Assembly (NCBI GenBank): GCA_937928405.1
Contig: CALFWZ010000066.1
Coordinates: 186,001-250,000 of the forward strand
Length of the DNA: 64,000 nt
Direction of reading: 5' to 3'
DNA from: an uncultured Saprospiraceae bacterium
Lineage (GTDB): Bacteria > Bacteroidota > Bacteroidia > Chitinophagales > Saprospiraceae
How positions within the stretch are numbered: the stretch's first letter is position 1; every line of letters begins with the position of its first letter. The position numbers were made by a program, and so were the translations under genes. The notes under the pieces are model-generated. The model ran no database searches, was not told the DNA's origin, and saw only the letters and a program-made list of their open reading frames with translations. Below are positions 55,154-64,000 of this stretch, piece after piece.

Positions 55154-55825
55154 ATGGATGATCAAATTTTAGACTTAGGAGTTATCGATGCCCCTCGACA
55201 ATTTCATCAACTTGGAATCTTTGTGTTAGATGGAAGTGGTTCCATGAGTAGCTCTGGCAGAAATAATATATCAAAAGCAGATGAGGTTAATATTGCTGTT
55301 CGAGATTTGCTTACCAGATTTAAAGTAAGTAGAATTAAGAAAAATTTCTCCTTCGCTGTAGTCAATTTCGATACATCAGCAAATTTGAAAACTCAAGTAA
55401 CAGAAGCGGAGAAAATTGATGATAATGATAATTACAATCCTATGGTGGGTCATGGCAACGGCACCTTAGTTTATAAAGGCCTGGAAATAGCAAAACGAGA
55501 AGCTGAAACGTTCTTGCAAAATGCACCACCAGATGGTGTTCCACATAGTGTAATTATTTTGGTAATGACAGATGGATTATGTCATAAACCTACTGAAAGC
55601 ATTCAGTTTGCTGAAAACATCAAAACAGGCGCCTTTGGAGGAGAAATTACAATTTGTACCACTTACTTTAGTGAAGTTGGAAAACCTAATATAGATGCAA
55701 AAAATTTCTTAACAGAAATGGCATCGGATCGCATTATGGGTTTTAAAGAAGTATACGACGCAGATACGTTAAGAACATTTTTTGAAAAGTCTATTTCTGC
55801 GGCTTCAGGAGCGAATATAGATTAG
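55154..55825 (+). CDS. TerY-like von Willebrand factor A protein
   Basis: 223 residues, a single VWA domain. The metal-binding MIDAS is intact: DGSGS (26-30), the Thr in HGNGTLVY, and the Asp in VIILVMTDG. It has no signal peptide, so it is cytoplasmic. It is the first gene of a tight row with a PP2C phosphatase (29 nt) and a kinase, the arrangement described as the TerY-P triad in tellurite-resistance-related stress and defence systems. VWA proteins there act as phospho-regulated adaptors. Confidence 0.87.
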   Translation: MDDQILDLGVIDAPRQFHQLGIFVLDGSGSMSSSGRNNISKADEVNIAVRDLLTRFKVSRIKKNFSFAVVNFDTSANLKTQVTEAEKIDDNDNYNPMVGHGNGTLVYKGLEIAKREAETFLQNAPPDGVPHSVIILVMTDGLCHKPTESIQFAENIKTGAFGGEITICTTYFSEVGKPNIDAKNFLTEMASDRIMGFKEVYDADTLRTFFEKSISAASGANID

Positions 55826-55854
55826 TAGTATCACTTATTAAAACATTTTCTATC

Positions 55855-56775
55855 TTGAAAAACACAAGCGATTTCACAAAGGGGTATTCAGCTTTTGCAA
55901 CTGCTTCCTTGAAACCTACCAATCAGGATGCCGGGTTGTTGATCAACAATACGGAAAAGAATATTTCGGGAATTGTTCTAGCCGATGGTTTAGGTTCATT
56001 TTTTAAAGCAGAAGAGGCATCTCGTATTGTTTGCGAAAGCATTAATTGCCAGATTCAAGAACTTAAAGATAAGAACATAAATTTCGAAAGCTTATTTCAA
56101 ACTTCTGAGAAGGATTTAATTGTAGCAGTTGAGCAAAATCAACAATGGGCGAGCCAAAATTTTGACATAAACCAAGCATTTGGAACAACCCTTATTTGTG
56201 CCTTAGAATTTGAAAAAGAGATAAGAACAGCCTATCTAGGCAATGGTGCTATTATCCATCTAAGAGGAAATTACAATGATTTTCCTAAGAGTATATTGCT
56301 ACCCTGGAATGCACTGAATTATTTAAACCCACATACGGTGTCACTAAATGGAAAAGAAGCGATGTATAAATTAATTTCCTACCAGGGCTTACAATATACT
56401 CCAACAGAATTAACCTTTTCTAAAGACTTGGACAAGTATGGAGATATAGTTATGATTTGCACAGATGGCGTTTATTCTTCAGATCAATTATCCGTTGGAA
56501 AAAGCAGTGATGGAAAACACTGGATAAGCGGCGAAGAGAGTATGAAACTTTTCTATAAATGCCTTGATGATTATTTTAACCAGAGCAAATTGACACAACA
56601 ACATTTATCTAATTTCCTTGCTAATTATTTGGAACAATTAAAGCAGGATAATTTAATGGAAGATGATTGTACGATTGGTCTTATCATTACAAAACAAGCA
56701 TTGCAATATCAAAAGAAAAGAACCCAAGAAATGGATACGAAAGAAAATGGAATTTGGCAATTCAGCTTAGATTAA
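55855..56775 (+). CDS. PP2C-type Ser/Thr phosphatase of the TerY-P triad
   Basis: Start is TTG at 55855. 306 residues with PP2C metal-site motifs: Asp25 (TNQDAG), ADGLGS (43-48), FGTTL, YLGNGAI, ICTDGVYSS and EDDCTIGLI near the end. The spacing and order are normal for a compact PP2C phosphatase. It is predicted to remove phosphates set by the kinase encoded next, 27 nt downstream, on the VWA protein or another target. Confidence 0.87.
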   Translation: MKNTSDFTKGYSAFATASLKPTNQDAGLLINNTEKNISGIVLADGLGSFFKAEEASRIVCESINCQIQELKDKNINFESLFQTSEKDLIVAVEQNQQWASQNFDINQAFGTTLICALEFEKEIRTAYLGNGAIIHLRGNYNDFPKSILLPWNALNYLNPHTVSLNGKEAMYKLISYQGLQYTPTELTFSKDLDKYGDIVMICTDGVYSSDQLSVGKSSDGKHWISGEESMKLFYKCLDDYFNQSKLTQQHLSNFLANYLEQLKQDNLMEDDCTIGLIITKQALQYQKKRTQEMDTKENGIWQFSLD

Positions 56776-56802
56776 CGTAAGTAAATAAAAAGACAAAAGA
56801 AA

Positions 56803-58950
56803 ATGCTCAGAATCAAAAACATAAAAGCTTTGAGCACTGGATTATCAGCAGCATTTGCTAAGATACAATCGATTGATGTAGAAGATATACCCTTTGGCAT
56901 TGGGGGCTTTGGGGAGGTCTACCATTGCCTACAAATTAATGGGAAACAGGTAGCCGAAAAACAAGTAGTTAAGATATTCATAGATAATGGAAATGGGAGC
57001 GCGCAAAAAGGATTTAAGACGATCCAAAAATTGCAGTTAAAACTAAAAGCGAAGCAATCTTTAGTACGACAGAATTTAAACCGTGACTTAATAAATGTCT
57101 ACCCTGCATTGAAAGGTGTCCCGCAATTTAGTTTTACAGGATTGTTTAAAGGAGCTTTAGTTCTAGGGTACAGTGCCCATAATCTTTTAAGTTTAGGATT
57201 CATAGAATTTAAAGACATTCTGGAAGACAAGCAACTTAATCGAGATTACCAACAATTACCCCTGATCGATAAAATGCTGATTGCGTATAACCTAGTTTCG
57301 GCATTTAATATACTTAAAGACTTACTTTATATCCATGCAGACTTTAAGGCAGAAGCTGTTTTTATTAATTTAAAAACCCGAGAATGTGCAATTATAGATT
57401 TTGATAGCGGGGCAGTTATCGTTAATCAGGCAGATAAACCAAGTACTTGGGGAACTCGCCAAGACTGGTTAGCTCCCGAGATAAATAAGCAATTAGCTCA
57501 ATTCTCAAATAACCAAGGCAGCGTAAAAGTTGATTTATGGTCAGATGCCTGGTCTGTTATAATTGGCGTACATTATTTACTTTTTTTGTGTCACCCTTTT
57601 TTCTATTTAAGTGAATTAAGCGAACGAAGTATGTCCGCTTATTTTAACAAGTTTGAATGGCCAAATGTAGATCCAAAATTTAGTTATTTCTCGAATAACC
57701 ACCAACATGTTTACTTGAAATATAAAAATTTTGTATTAAAAGTACTTCCAGAAAACATAAGAGACAAATTAGCTCATTCTATAAATAAAGGTTATGCTTT
57801 ACCATCAACAAGAGCTTCTTATGGAGCGCTAAAAACTGTTCTAAAAACGACCCAAAGTCCTCCTCTCATAGAGCTTTTCGAAACCTCTGGAAACTACTTT
57901 GATGGCGTGAATCCGATAACCATACGTTGGAAAACAAAGCGAGCTAACAACGTAAGCATTAACAACAAAACAGTTAAATTTAATGGAATAATTACTGTTA
58001 AACCAATAATGGAAACAATTTTCAGTCTTACAGCAGATAATAATTTTGGAAAAATAAAAAAGCAAATTAAAATCGGAATATTAAACAAACTTCCGATTAT
58101 CCAAAAATTTCATGCGCATAAATCACTATTAACTGATTCAACACCTGCTCAATTATCTTGGCAAATACAGAATGCTACTAGGCTTTTTATTGATCATGGA
58201 ATCGGTGATGTTACGCTTAAAAACCATGTCATGGTTACCCCAAGACAAGATACCATTTATGAATTGACAGCGGTCAACTATTTTGGAAAGAAGGTTTCAA
58301 AAAAAATTAAACTAACCGTATCAAAAGTAGCACCTGATATCAAGTATTTCAAAACGAGCAAATCGATCTTAACAGACAAAACACCTGCATTATTGAGTTG
58401 GGAAATTACGGGGGCTTACAAAATATTAATTAACCAAGGAGTCGGAGATGTTACAAATAGAAAATCAACAGAAATATTTTCCTTAAAGGACATTACTTAT
58501 ACGCTTACCGCAATCAGTTATTTTGGTGTTAAATCAAATGCTGTTGTCAAGGTGTTTGTGTCTAAAGATTGCCCTTCAGTGAATTTTCAAACATCTGCTG
58601 TTTTTATCCAAAGTGGGCAAAGTGTTGAATTATATTGGAAAGTTGAAAGAGCAAATAGTGTTGAGATATCTCCCAAACTAGGCCAAGTACCTTTTGAGGG
58701 GCGTAAGATGATTAAGCTTTTAAAGACCTGTAAATTCGTACTTACCGCAAAAAGTATTTTTGGACACAAAACTCAATCAACTATTAGTATCCAAGTGTTA
58801 ACGGTTGTGAGTTTAAAGATGGAAGATAAATTAAAGATTAATTCTAAAATGGAAGTCCCTTCTATTAAGCTTCAAATTGATACTGCCCCCAAACGATTAC
58901 ATACTAATCTAAATATATCAATACCAAAGTTAAATTTTTCAAAAAAATAA
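56803..58950 (+). CDS. protein kinase with C-terminal Ig-like repeats (TerY-P triad)
   Basis: 715 residues. Kinase domain about 25-350: Gly loop GIGGFGEVY (32-40), Lys57 (VVKIF), catalytic Asp180 in HADFKAEAVFIN, and DFD (199-201) in place of DFG; WGTRQDWLAPEI marks the activation end. The C-terminal half holds about four strand-rich repeats of 85-90 residues with a common LSWEI-A-I-GVGDVT core (e.g. TPALLSWEITGAYKILINQG), like Ig-fold modules. No transmembrane helix. It completes the VWA-PP2C-kinase triad and ends 4 nt before the DUF4407 gene, so it is co-transcribed with it. Confidence 0.85.
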   Translation: MLRIKNIKALSTGLSAAFAKIQSIDVEDIPFGIGGFGEVYHCLQINGKQVAEKQVVKIFIDNGNGSAQKGFKTIQKLQLKLKAKQSLVRQNLNRDLINVYPALKGVPQFSFTGLFKGALVLGYSAHNLLSLGFIEFKDILEDKQLNRDYQQLPLIDKMLIAYNLVSAFNILKDLLYIHADFKAEAVFINLKTRECAIIDFDSGAVIVNQADKPSTWGTRQDWLAPEINKQLAQFSNNQGSVKVDLWSDAWSVIIGVHYLLFLCHPFFYLSELSERSMSAYFNKFEWPNVDPKFSYFSNNHQHVYLKYKNFVLKVLPENIRDKLAHSINKGYALPSTRASYGALKTVLKTTQSPPLIELFETSGNYFDGVNPITIRWKTKRANNVSINNKTVKFNGIITVKPIMETIFSLTADNNFGKIKKQIKIGILNKLPIIQKFHAHKSLLTDSTPAQLSWQIQNATRLFIDHGIGDVTLKNHVMVTPRQDTIYELTAVNYFGKKVSKKIKLTVSKVAPDIKYFKTSKSILTDKTPALLSWEITGAYKILINQGVGDVTNRKSTEIFSLKDITYTLTAISYFGVKSNAVVKVFVSKDCPSVNFQTSAVFIQSGQSVELYWKVERANSVEISPKLGQVPFEGRKMIKLLKTCKFVLTAKSIFGHKTQSTISIQVLTVVSLKMEDKLKINSKMEVPSIKLQIDTAPKRLHTNLNISIPKLNFSKK

Positions 58951-58954
58951 TGAT

Positions 58955-60298
58955 ATGAATCAATTAATTGAGAAATATATTGGAGGATTTTTAATTTTTT
59001 GTTCTGGTGCAAAAAAAAGTATTCTAAAAAAATGTCCTGAAGAAAAAAGTAAATATATGGGGGTTGGCGCCACTATTTTATTCACTGGTATTTTAGGAAC
59101 GCTTTCTGGAGGATATGCGCTTAGTAGAGTGTTTTATAACACTTCTAATGCAATATATTTTGTTGTTCCATTTGGCTTATTATGGGGACTGATGATTTTT
59201 AATTTGGATCGATTAATAGTTATGAATATTAGAAAAGAGGGAAGTCTGCTCAACGAATTAAAGATTGCATCTGGAAGAATATTCTTAGCTATTATTATAT
59301 CAATTGTAATTGCCAAACCGATTGAAGTTAAATTGTTTGAGGATCGTATTAGCACTCTAATTGAGGAGGCAAAATTTGAACAAGATAGTACTAATTTTAA
59401 GCGATTTGATGAAACATATGGAGTGACCAGCTTGAATAATTCTCTAAAAGATGAGCAATCAGAACTCGATATACTTCGCCATCGCCTTGTCAATGAGGAA
59501 CCATCAAATCCTCGCTATCTTGAAATAAAAAATAATGCACTTCCAAGAAAAGAAAAAGAATGGCAACAAGCAGAGAATAGTTATCAATTTTACAAAAGAG
59601 AATTGTTAAAGATATACCGTCCTCATGGTGCAAAACTTTATACCGAATTACCCGATGATATAAAACCTAAAGCAGATCCTTATAGGAATAATATGGGAAG
59701 GAAAAGCAGTTTAAAGGACCGAATAGCCCAGAGCATAGATGCGCTAAATAAAGAGAAGGAAAAGATGCGAGAAGATCACCGCGAACAACTAAGAATAATT
59801 ATTAAGGATAAGGAAGCACAAATTCAAAAAGAAGAAGAGAATATAAAAGATATAGAAAAAATTGTAGGTACTGGTATTGATGATGCAACGAAAGCTACTA
59901 AAAGAAGTTATAGCAAAAATCTTATTACACAATTAGAGTACCTCCATAAACTTACTGCTTATAAAGGTGGAGGAAATGGTATGTTCTATATCGGAGCCTT
60001 TATAACCTTATTATTCTTAGTCTTGGAATTATCTCCAATTCTTGTAAAAGTATTTACAAAACCAGGAGTCTATGACGCTATTTTAATGGCTGAGGAAATG
60101 CAAAAAATTGCAAATTCGAACTTTGCAGCCAATTATCAACATCTTGCTAATCAGGCGGCCATAAAAGTAAAACAAGATATAGCAGTAGTAGCCATCCAGA
60201 AATGGGGAATTCAAGAGAAAAAATCAGTTTCTAACAGCACCCTAACAAAACTTGAGGCTCAAAAATATATAGAGGATATTGGTGTCTTGATTAGTTAA
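58955..60298 (+). CDS. DUF4407-like membrane protein with coiled coil
   Basis: 447 residues. Helices at about 30-52 (MGVGATILFTGILGTLSGG), 62-80 (IYFVVPFGLLWGLMIF) and 100-118 (IFLAIIISIVIAKPIEV) are followed by a roughly 200-residue charged coiled coil, then a last helix (GAFITLLFLVLELSPILVKV). This layout, with NLDR after the second helix and AKPIEVKLF after the third, matches DUF4407 proteins. Function is unknown in general. The 4-nt gap to the kinase gene makes it a probable membrane partner or target of the triad. Confidence 0.85.
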   Translation: MNQLIEKYIGGFLIFCSGAKKSILKKCPEEKSKYMGVGATILFTGILGTLSGGYALSRVFYNTSNAIYFVVPFGLLWGLMIFNLDRLIVMNIRKEGSLLNELKIASGRIFLAIIISIVIAKPIEVKLFEDRISTLIEEAKFEQDSTNFKRFDETYGVTSLNNSLKDEQSELDILRHRLVNEEPSNPRYLEIKNNALPRKEKEWQQAENSYQFYKRELLKIYRPHGAKLYTELPDDIKPKADPYRNNMGRKSSLKDRIAQSIDALNKEKEKMREDHREQLRIIIKDKEAQIQKEEENIKDIEKIVGTGIDDATKATKRSYSKNLITQLEYLHKLTAYKGGGNGMFYIGAFITLLFLVLELSPILVKVFTKPGVYDAILMAEEMQKIANSNFAANYQHLANQAAIKVKQDIAVVAIQKWGIQEKKSVSNSTLTKLEAQKYIEDIGVLIS

Positions 60299-60474
60299 GA
60301 AAATAACTAAGGTGTTACTTTTTTCAAAAAATTGGTTTATTACAACCTCTAAACACGGGTTTCAAATCTCAGAATGTGAATTTCAAGAACTGGACTGGCA
60401 TTTTAATATTTTGACATTTAGGTTATGGCTAATAACAGCATCTATTTAATTAATGTACTCCCAAACTAAAAACA

Positions 60475-63400
60475 ATGACCAAACAAGAAAATCTCGTTTT
60501 AGAGTACGATGCTTTTATCAGGTCGATAAAGAGAAATAAGGATATTTCCCACTCTTTCTTAATTGGTGCAGGAGCTTCAATAAGCTCAGGAATACAATCA
60601 GCATATGATTGTATCTGGGAATGGAAAAAAGATATTTTTCTCTCAAAAAATCCAAATTCCCCTGATTTCTACAAAGACCATAAAAATGAGTCCGTTAGAA
60701 AAAGTATTCAATCTTGGTTGGATAATGAAAGTATTTACCCTGAATTAAATTCCGAAGAAGAGTACTCATTTTATGCTGAGAAAGCATATCCTATTGCTGA
60801 TGATAGAAGAAAGTATTTTCAAAGTTTGATCGAAGGAAGAGAACCTTACATAGGTTATAAATTATTATGCCTTCTTAACCAAAAGGAGGTTGTAAAAGCT
60901 GTTTGGACAACGAATTTTGACGGACTAGTTGTAAAGGCTGCTCACAGGTCAAATCTGACTCCCATTGAGATAACACTAGACTCTGTAGATCGAATTTTTA
61001 GGCCCGAAAGCAGAAATGAATTATTATCAATAGCTCTTCATGGAGATTATAAATACAGTAGTCTTAAAAATACTTCTACTGAATTAGATAGCCAAGATCA
61101 GACTTTTGCCGAAACAATATCACGATATCACAATAATAAAAATTTAATCGTTATCGGATATAGTGGTAGGGATAAATCCCTGATGGAAGCCTTATCTAAA
61201 ACTTTCTCAGAAAAAGGTTCTGGACGTTTATACTGGTGTGGGTATGGTCATCGGATAAATAGTGATGTTAGAAGTTTAATAGAACTCGCAAGGAAAAATG
61301 GCAGAGAAGCATTCTTCGTCCCAACTGATGGATTCGACAAAGTTTTAATACACTTAACCAAAGCTTGCTTTGAAAATGATGTTGATACTAAAAAACAAAT
61401 AAGTGAAATACTAAAATATTCTGACGAAGATAAAATTACAAATACACCATTCTCACAAGATATTACACGAACTGATAAATATATTAAAAGTAATCTACAT
61501 CCCATATCTTTTCCAAAGGAGGTGTTCCAATTTGAAATGGATTACAGAGAAGGAAGACCATGGTCTACATTAAGGGAACTCACAAATGATACGGATATTT
61601 GCGCAGTTCCATTTAAAGGAAAAGTATTTGCTTTAGGAACCCTGTCTTCAATCAATAAAGTATTTAATAATAAGCTAAAAGGAAATGTTGTTAGAGTACC
61701 TATTTCTAAGTATGACATAGGAAATATTACTACTTTTAAACAATTAATGCTTCAAGCATTAATTAAGTCTCTCACTAATAAGGAGACGATTGAATCTAAT
61801 AAGAGAGATAAACTCTGGTTGAAAAATCATACTAGTGTGAAAAATCATAAAGGTCAAACGATAAGATTGCATAGAGCAGTGTGGTTATCTTTCTTCTTTG
61901 ATTCTCATAAGAAGCATGCTTTTCTATCTTTTAAGCCAGCCCTACATTTGACAAGTGATACCGAAATATCGAAGGAAACGAAGCAAATAATTAGTAAATC
62001 TTCTTTAGAAAAACTAAGAAATGATGGGTATGAAAAATTTTTGCTTTTCTGGAATGACATAATTTTTAAGGGAGACAGATTAAACATTGAATACCCAGCC
62101 AATTCGGGGACTGCTTTTGAATTTTCTCTTTCTTCTCTTCCTGCTTTTGCAGAGATAATGGTTGTCGATAATAAGTTTAGAGCATACCACCCTAGAGGGT
62201 ATAATAAGCGTCAGACTTTGCATAAAGGTGTCCAACTTCTTGAGCCTCAGCTTATTTTTACACACAATACAACTCATAGACCGTCCAGAGACTTTCATCC
62301 TATGCGGGCACTCACAAATCATAAACCTTGGGATTTTGAAATGAATGGTAAAATTCTTTCAACTCAAATTAATATAGGGGTAATTTGTGGCGAAGACTAT
62401 GCTTCCTCATTGAGTAATTTCTTAAATAAACTGCACCAAAGCCACAAATCAAACCATAATAAAGCTTACTTGATGGATTATCCAGGGTTCTCAAATGCTT
62501 ATAATTTACCACTATTTATTCCTAGCTTTGAAAACTCTAATCTTTGGCTCGATATAAAAATTGAACACAACCAAACAGATACGAAAGAAACAGCTATCAG
62601 GCTTGCAAGATTAATTACTGCCAGAATTGAACAGCTTGCAAGCATAAACGAGAAGCTAACCGTGGTAATCTTTATTCCAAGTGAATGGGAACCATATAAA
62701 GCTTATGATGCCGATGGTGAGTCATTTGATTTACACGATTACATCAAAGCGTTTGCAGCTTCGAAAGGGATATCAACACAATTGATAGAGGAAAGCACAT
62801 TAAGTAATGAACTCATTTGTCAGAAAGCCTGGTGGTTATCACTATCCTTCTATGTGAAAGCCTTAAGAACTCCGTGGGTCCTTAATAATACAGAAGAGAA
62901 TACAGCGTTTGCTGGAATAGGCTATAGCATTAATCAAGTTAATAAAGAAACAGAAATCGTCATTGGATGTAGCCATATCTATAATTCAAAAGGACAAGGG
63001 TTAAAGTACAAATTATCAAAAGTTGATGACTTCATATTAGATCGTCAATCAAATCCTTTCCTAAGTTATGATGATGCTTTTCAGTTTGGTGTTTCTATAA
63101 GAGAATTATTCTATTTATCAATGGACAAACTACCTCATAGAGTCGTTGTTCATAAAAGAACACGTTTTACCAAAGATGAAGTGAGAGGCATTACTGAAAG
63201 CTTAAAACTGGCTGGCATTAAAGAGATAGATTTAATCGAGATAAACTATGAATCTGATGCACGATATTTAGCGACAAAAGTATTTAATGGTCAAATACAA
63301 ATTGATGGATACGCAGTTTCAAGAGGAATATGTATTGTGATTGACAAAACGAAAGCTTTACTCTGGACTCACGGTATTGTGCCATCAGTCCAAAACCCAA

Positions 63401-63645
63401 AATATAATTATTACTTAGGAGGTAGAAGTATTCCAGCTCCCTTGAAAATCACGAAACATTATGGAAATTCAAATGTTAATTTGATAGCAAATGAAATTTT
63501 AGGACTGACTAAAATGAATTGGAATTCATTTGACCTTTATACTAAATTACCAGCGACTATAAATTCATCAAATCAAATTGCAAGAATAGGAAAACTACTA
63601 TCGCGGTTTGAGGGAAAGACTTATGATTATCGGTTGTTTATATAA
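60475..63645 (+). CDS. single-chain SIR2-APAZ-PIWI (short prokaryotic Argonaute fusion)
   Basis: 1056 residues. Residues about 20-300 are a SIR2 domain: GAGAS (31-35), TTNFD (145-149), catalytic His189 (ALHGDY) and VIGYSG. The middle (about 320-620) is in the position of an APAZ domain. The C-terminal half is MID-PIWI: VVIFIPSEWE, RVVVHKRTRFTKDEV, YYLGGRSIPAPLKIT, EILGLTKMNWNS. The first catalytic Asp of PIWI is replaced (AFAGIGYS, 811-818), so it should bind a guide and target without cutting. Known SIR2-Argonaute systems deplete NAD+ when an invader is sensed; here both functions sit in one chain. No cleavage tetrad is seen. Confidence 0.9.
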   Translation: MTKQENLVLEYDAFIRSIKRNKDISHSFLIGAGASISSGIQSAYDCIWEWKKDIFLSKNPNSPDFYKDHKNESVRKSIQSWLDNESIYPELNSEEEYSFYAEKAYPIADDRRKYFQSLIEGREPYIGYKLLCLLNQKEVVKAVWTTNFDGLVVKAAHRSNLTPIEITLDSVDRIFRPESRNELLSIALHGDYKYSSLKNTSTELDSQDQTFAETISRYHNNKNLIVIGYSGRDKSLMEALSKTFSEKGSGRLYWCGYGHRINSDVRSLIELARKNGREAFFVPTDGFDKVLIHLTKACFENDVDTKKQISEILKYSDEDKITNTPFSQDITRTDKYIKSNLHPISFPKEVFQFEMDYREGRPWSTLRELTNDTDICAVPFKGKVFALGTLSSINKVFNNKLKGNVVRVPISKYDIGNITTFKQLMLQALIKSLTNKETIESNKRDKLWLKNHTSVKNHKGQTIRLHRAVWLSFFFDSHKKHAFLSFKPALHLTSDTEISKETKQIISKSSLEKLRNDGYEKFLLFWNDIIFKGDRLNIEYPANSGTAFEFSLSSLPAFAEIMVVDNKFRAYHPRGYNKRQTLHKGVQLLEPQLIFTHNTTHRPSRDFHPMRALTNHKPWDFEMNGKILSTQINIGVICGEDYASSLSNFLNKLHQSHKSNHNKAYLMDYPGFSNAYNLPLFIPSFENSNLWLDIKIEHNQTDTKETAIRLARLITARIEQLASINEKLTVVIFIPSEWEPYKAYDADGESFDLHDYIKAFAASKGISTQLIEESTLSNELICQKAWWLSLSFYVKALRTPWVLNNTEENTAFAGIGYSINQVNKETEIVIGCSHIYNSKGQGLKYKLSKVDDFILDRQSNPFLSYDDAFQFGVSIRELFYLSMDKLPHRVVVHKRTRFTKDEVRGITESLKLAGIKEIDLIEINYESDARYLATKVFNGQIQIDGYAVSRGICIVIDKTKALLWTHGIVPSVQNPKYNYYLGGRSIPAPLKITKHYGNSNVNLIANEILGLTKMNWNSFDLYTKLPATINSSNQIARIGKLLSRFEGKTYDYRLFI

Positions 63646-63710
63646 GAGATTAAAATACGCTTATATTTGAACGTATAACCCCACTTTCTGCTTGCAAACC
63701 GCTTGCAAAT

Positions 63711-63744
63711 AAAAAAGGTTACACATTTTTACATGTATAACCTT
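63711..63744 (-). terminator. terminator of the original tRNA-Pro unit
   Basis: On the minus strand AAGGTTATACAT pairs with ATGTGTAACCTT (one wobble) and is followed by TTTTTTATTT. It lies just after the tRNA fragment's 3' end, as expected for a terminator of the tRNA transcript. Confidence 0.88.
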
Positions 63745-63756
63745 CTGATATTCAAG

Positions 63757-63800
63757 TCGGGGTGGCAGGATTCGAACCTGCGGCCCCCTGCTCCCAAAGC
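63757..63800 (-). other. 3' fragment of tRNA-Pro(TGG): attachment site
   Basis: Read on the minus strand, GCTTTGGGAGCAGGGGGC and GCAGGTTCGAATCCTGC then CACCCCGA match the anticodon arm (TGG), T arm and acceptor 3' strand of tRNA-Pro. The 5' half (CGGGGTG and D arm) is missing to the right; the sequence diverges right after the anticodon loop. This is the typical displaced 3' fragment left at one end of an element integrated in a tRNA gene. An intact tRNA-Pro is expected beyond the right edge of the window. Confidence 0.85.
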
Positions 63801-63907
63801 GATGTTTTTTACTATCCATCTACTCTCATATACATCATAAACATCTGATTATCAAACACAAATGAATTTATATGGTTTCATATAATGCAATATAATTCGT
63901 ATATTTA

Positions 63908-63940
63908 CTGGCAAATAACTGGCAAATTTTTATTTGCCAG
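63908..63940. repeat. direct and inverted CTGGCAAAT repeats before the integrase gene
   Basis: CTGGCAAAT at 63908 and 63919 (11-bp spacing) and its complement ATTTGCCAG at 63932. A pair of GCTTGCAAA repeats with the same 11-bp spacing lies at 63690 and 63701 on the other side of the tRNA fragment. They are probable integrase/excisionase arm sites; the inverted pair could also fold as a terminator. Confidence 0.6.
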
Positions 63941-63957
63941 CAAAACACATAACCCTT

Positions 63958-64000
63958 ATGTCAGTATCAGTTACACTTCAATTAGATAAACGCCGAGCCA
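63958..64000 (+). CDS. start of a tyrosine recombinase/integrase (cut by window edge)
   Basis: ATG at 63958 gives MSVSVTLQLDKRRA, the usual N-terminus of Bacteroidota tyrosine integrases (arm-binding domain beginning S-V-L-LDKRR). Only 14 residues are present, but the place, 160 nt inside a tRNA attachment fragment and next to arm-like repeats, supports it strongly. Confidence 0.75.
   Translation, partial: MSVSVTLQLDKRRA

Noticed and set aside
63757-63800. Intact tRNA-Pro gene
   Set aside because: The 5' acceptor strand and D arm are absent on the right side; only the anticodon-to-3' part is present.

Overview
The window looks like Bacteroidota DNA, probably a Saprospiria-like or Cytophaga-like marine or soil bacterium. 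It is AT-rich (roughly one third GC by eye) and start codons lack Shine-Dalgarno boxes. Several secreted proteins end in type IX secretion (T9SS) sorting domains, there are outer-membrane receptors with carboxypeptidase-like N-terminal domains, and there is a Bacteroidota-type class I lanthipeptide cluster. No species can be named from the sequence alone.

Left third (1-26 kb): polysaccharide use and secretion. A 5'-truncated GH10 xylanase, a TonB-dependent receptor, and an inverted kduD-uxuA pair fit hexuronate/xylan breakdown. A 1125-aa Vps62-like/beta-helix T9SS protein and an ECF sigma factor with a TPR membrane partner follow. Four tandem paralogous T9SS proteins (12.6-17.3 kb) each end in a matching terminator. 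Three of them carry a duplicated, strongly structured 5' leader in which two alternative 7-12 bp helices compete for one strand. A 981-aa TPR-CHAT protease-like protein with a C-terminal membrane anchor follows. On the other strand, a GH20 hexosaminidase, a NagX-like membrane protein and a sodium/solute symporter form an amino-sugar operon.

Middle (26.6-39.2 kb): one minus-strand operon encoding a class I lanthipeptide system. In transcription order it holds an outer-membrane barrel protein, four precursor peptides (the first is a divergent 51-aa one), LanC, LanB, a C39-peptidase ABC exporter, a short HlyD-like adaptor, a luciferase-like (LLM) reductase and a small secreted protein. A long palindromic repeat sits between precursors and lanC; a relative lies at 20.6 kb. 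A decayed T9SS gene lies beyond the operon's end.

Right third (40.5-64 kb): a defence/conflict island on the plus strand. First is a set of HTH-sensor, TPR, separate CHAT protease, a TPR gene split by an in-frame stop, a degenerate STAND-like/HEAT protein, and a nucleoside-phosphorylase-fold effector with an EAD11-like tail. The last two share an Asn/Gly-rich, amyloid-like motif, suggesting homotypic signalling. A small unit then carries a perfect 16-bp dyad, a 57-aa membrane peptide and a GC-rich structured RNA candidate. A TerY-P triad (VWA, PP2C, kinase) with a DUF4407 membrane protein is followed by a single-chain SIR2-APAZ-PIWI Argonaute. The window ends with a tRNA-Pro 3' fragment (att site) and the start of a tyrosine integrase, marking the edge of an integrated element.
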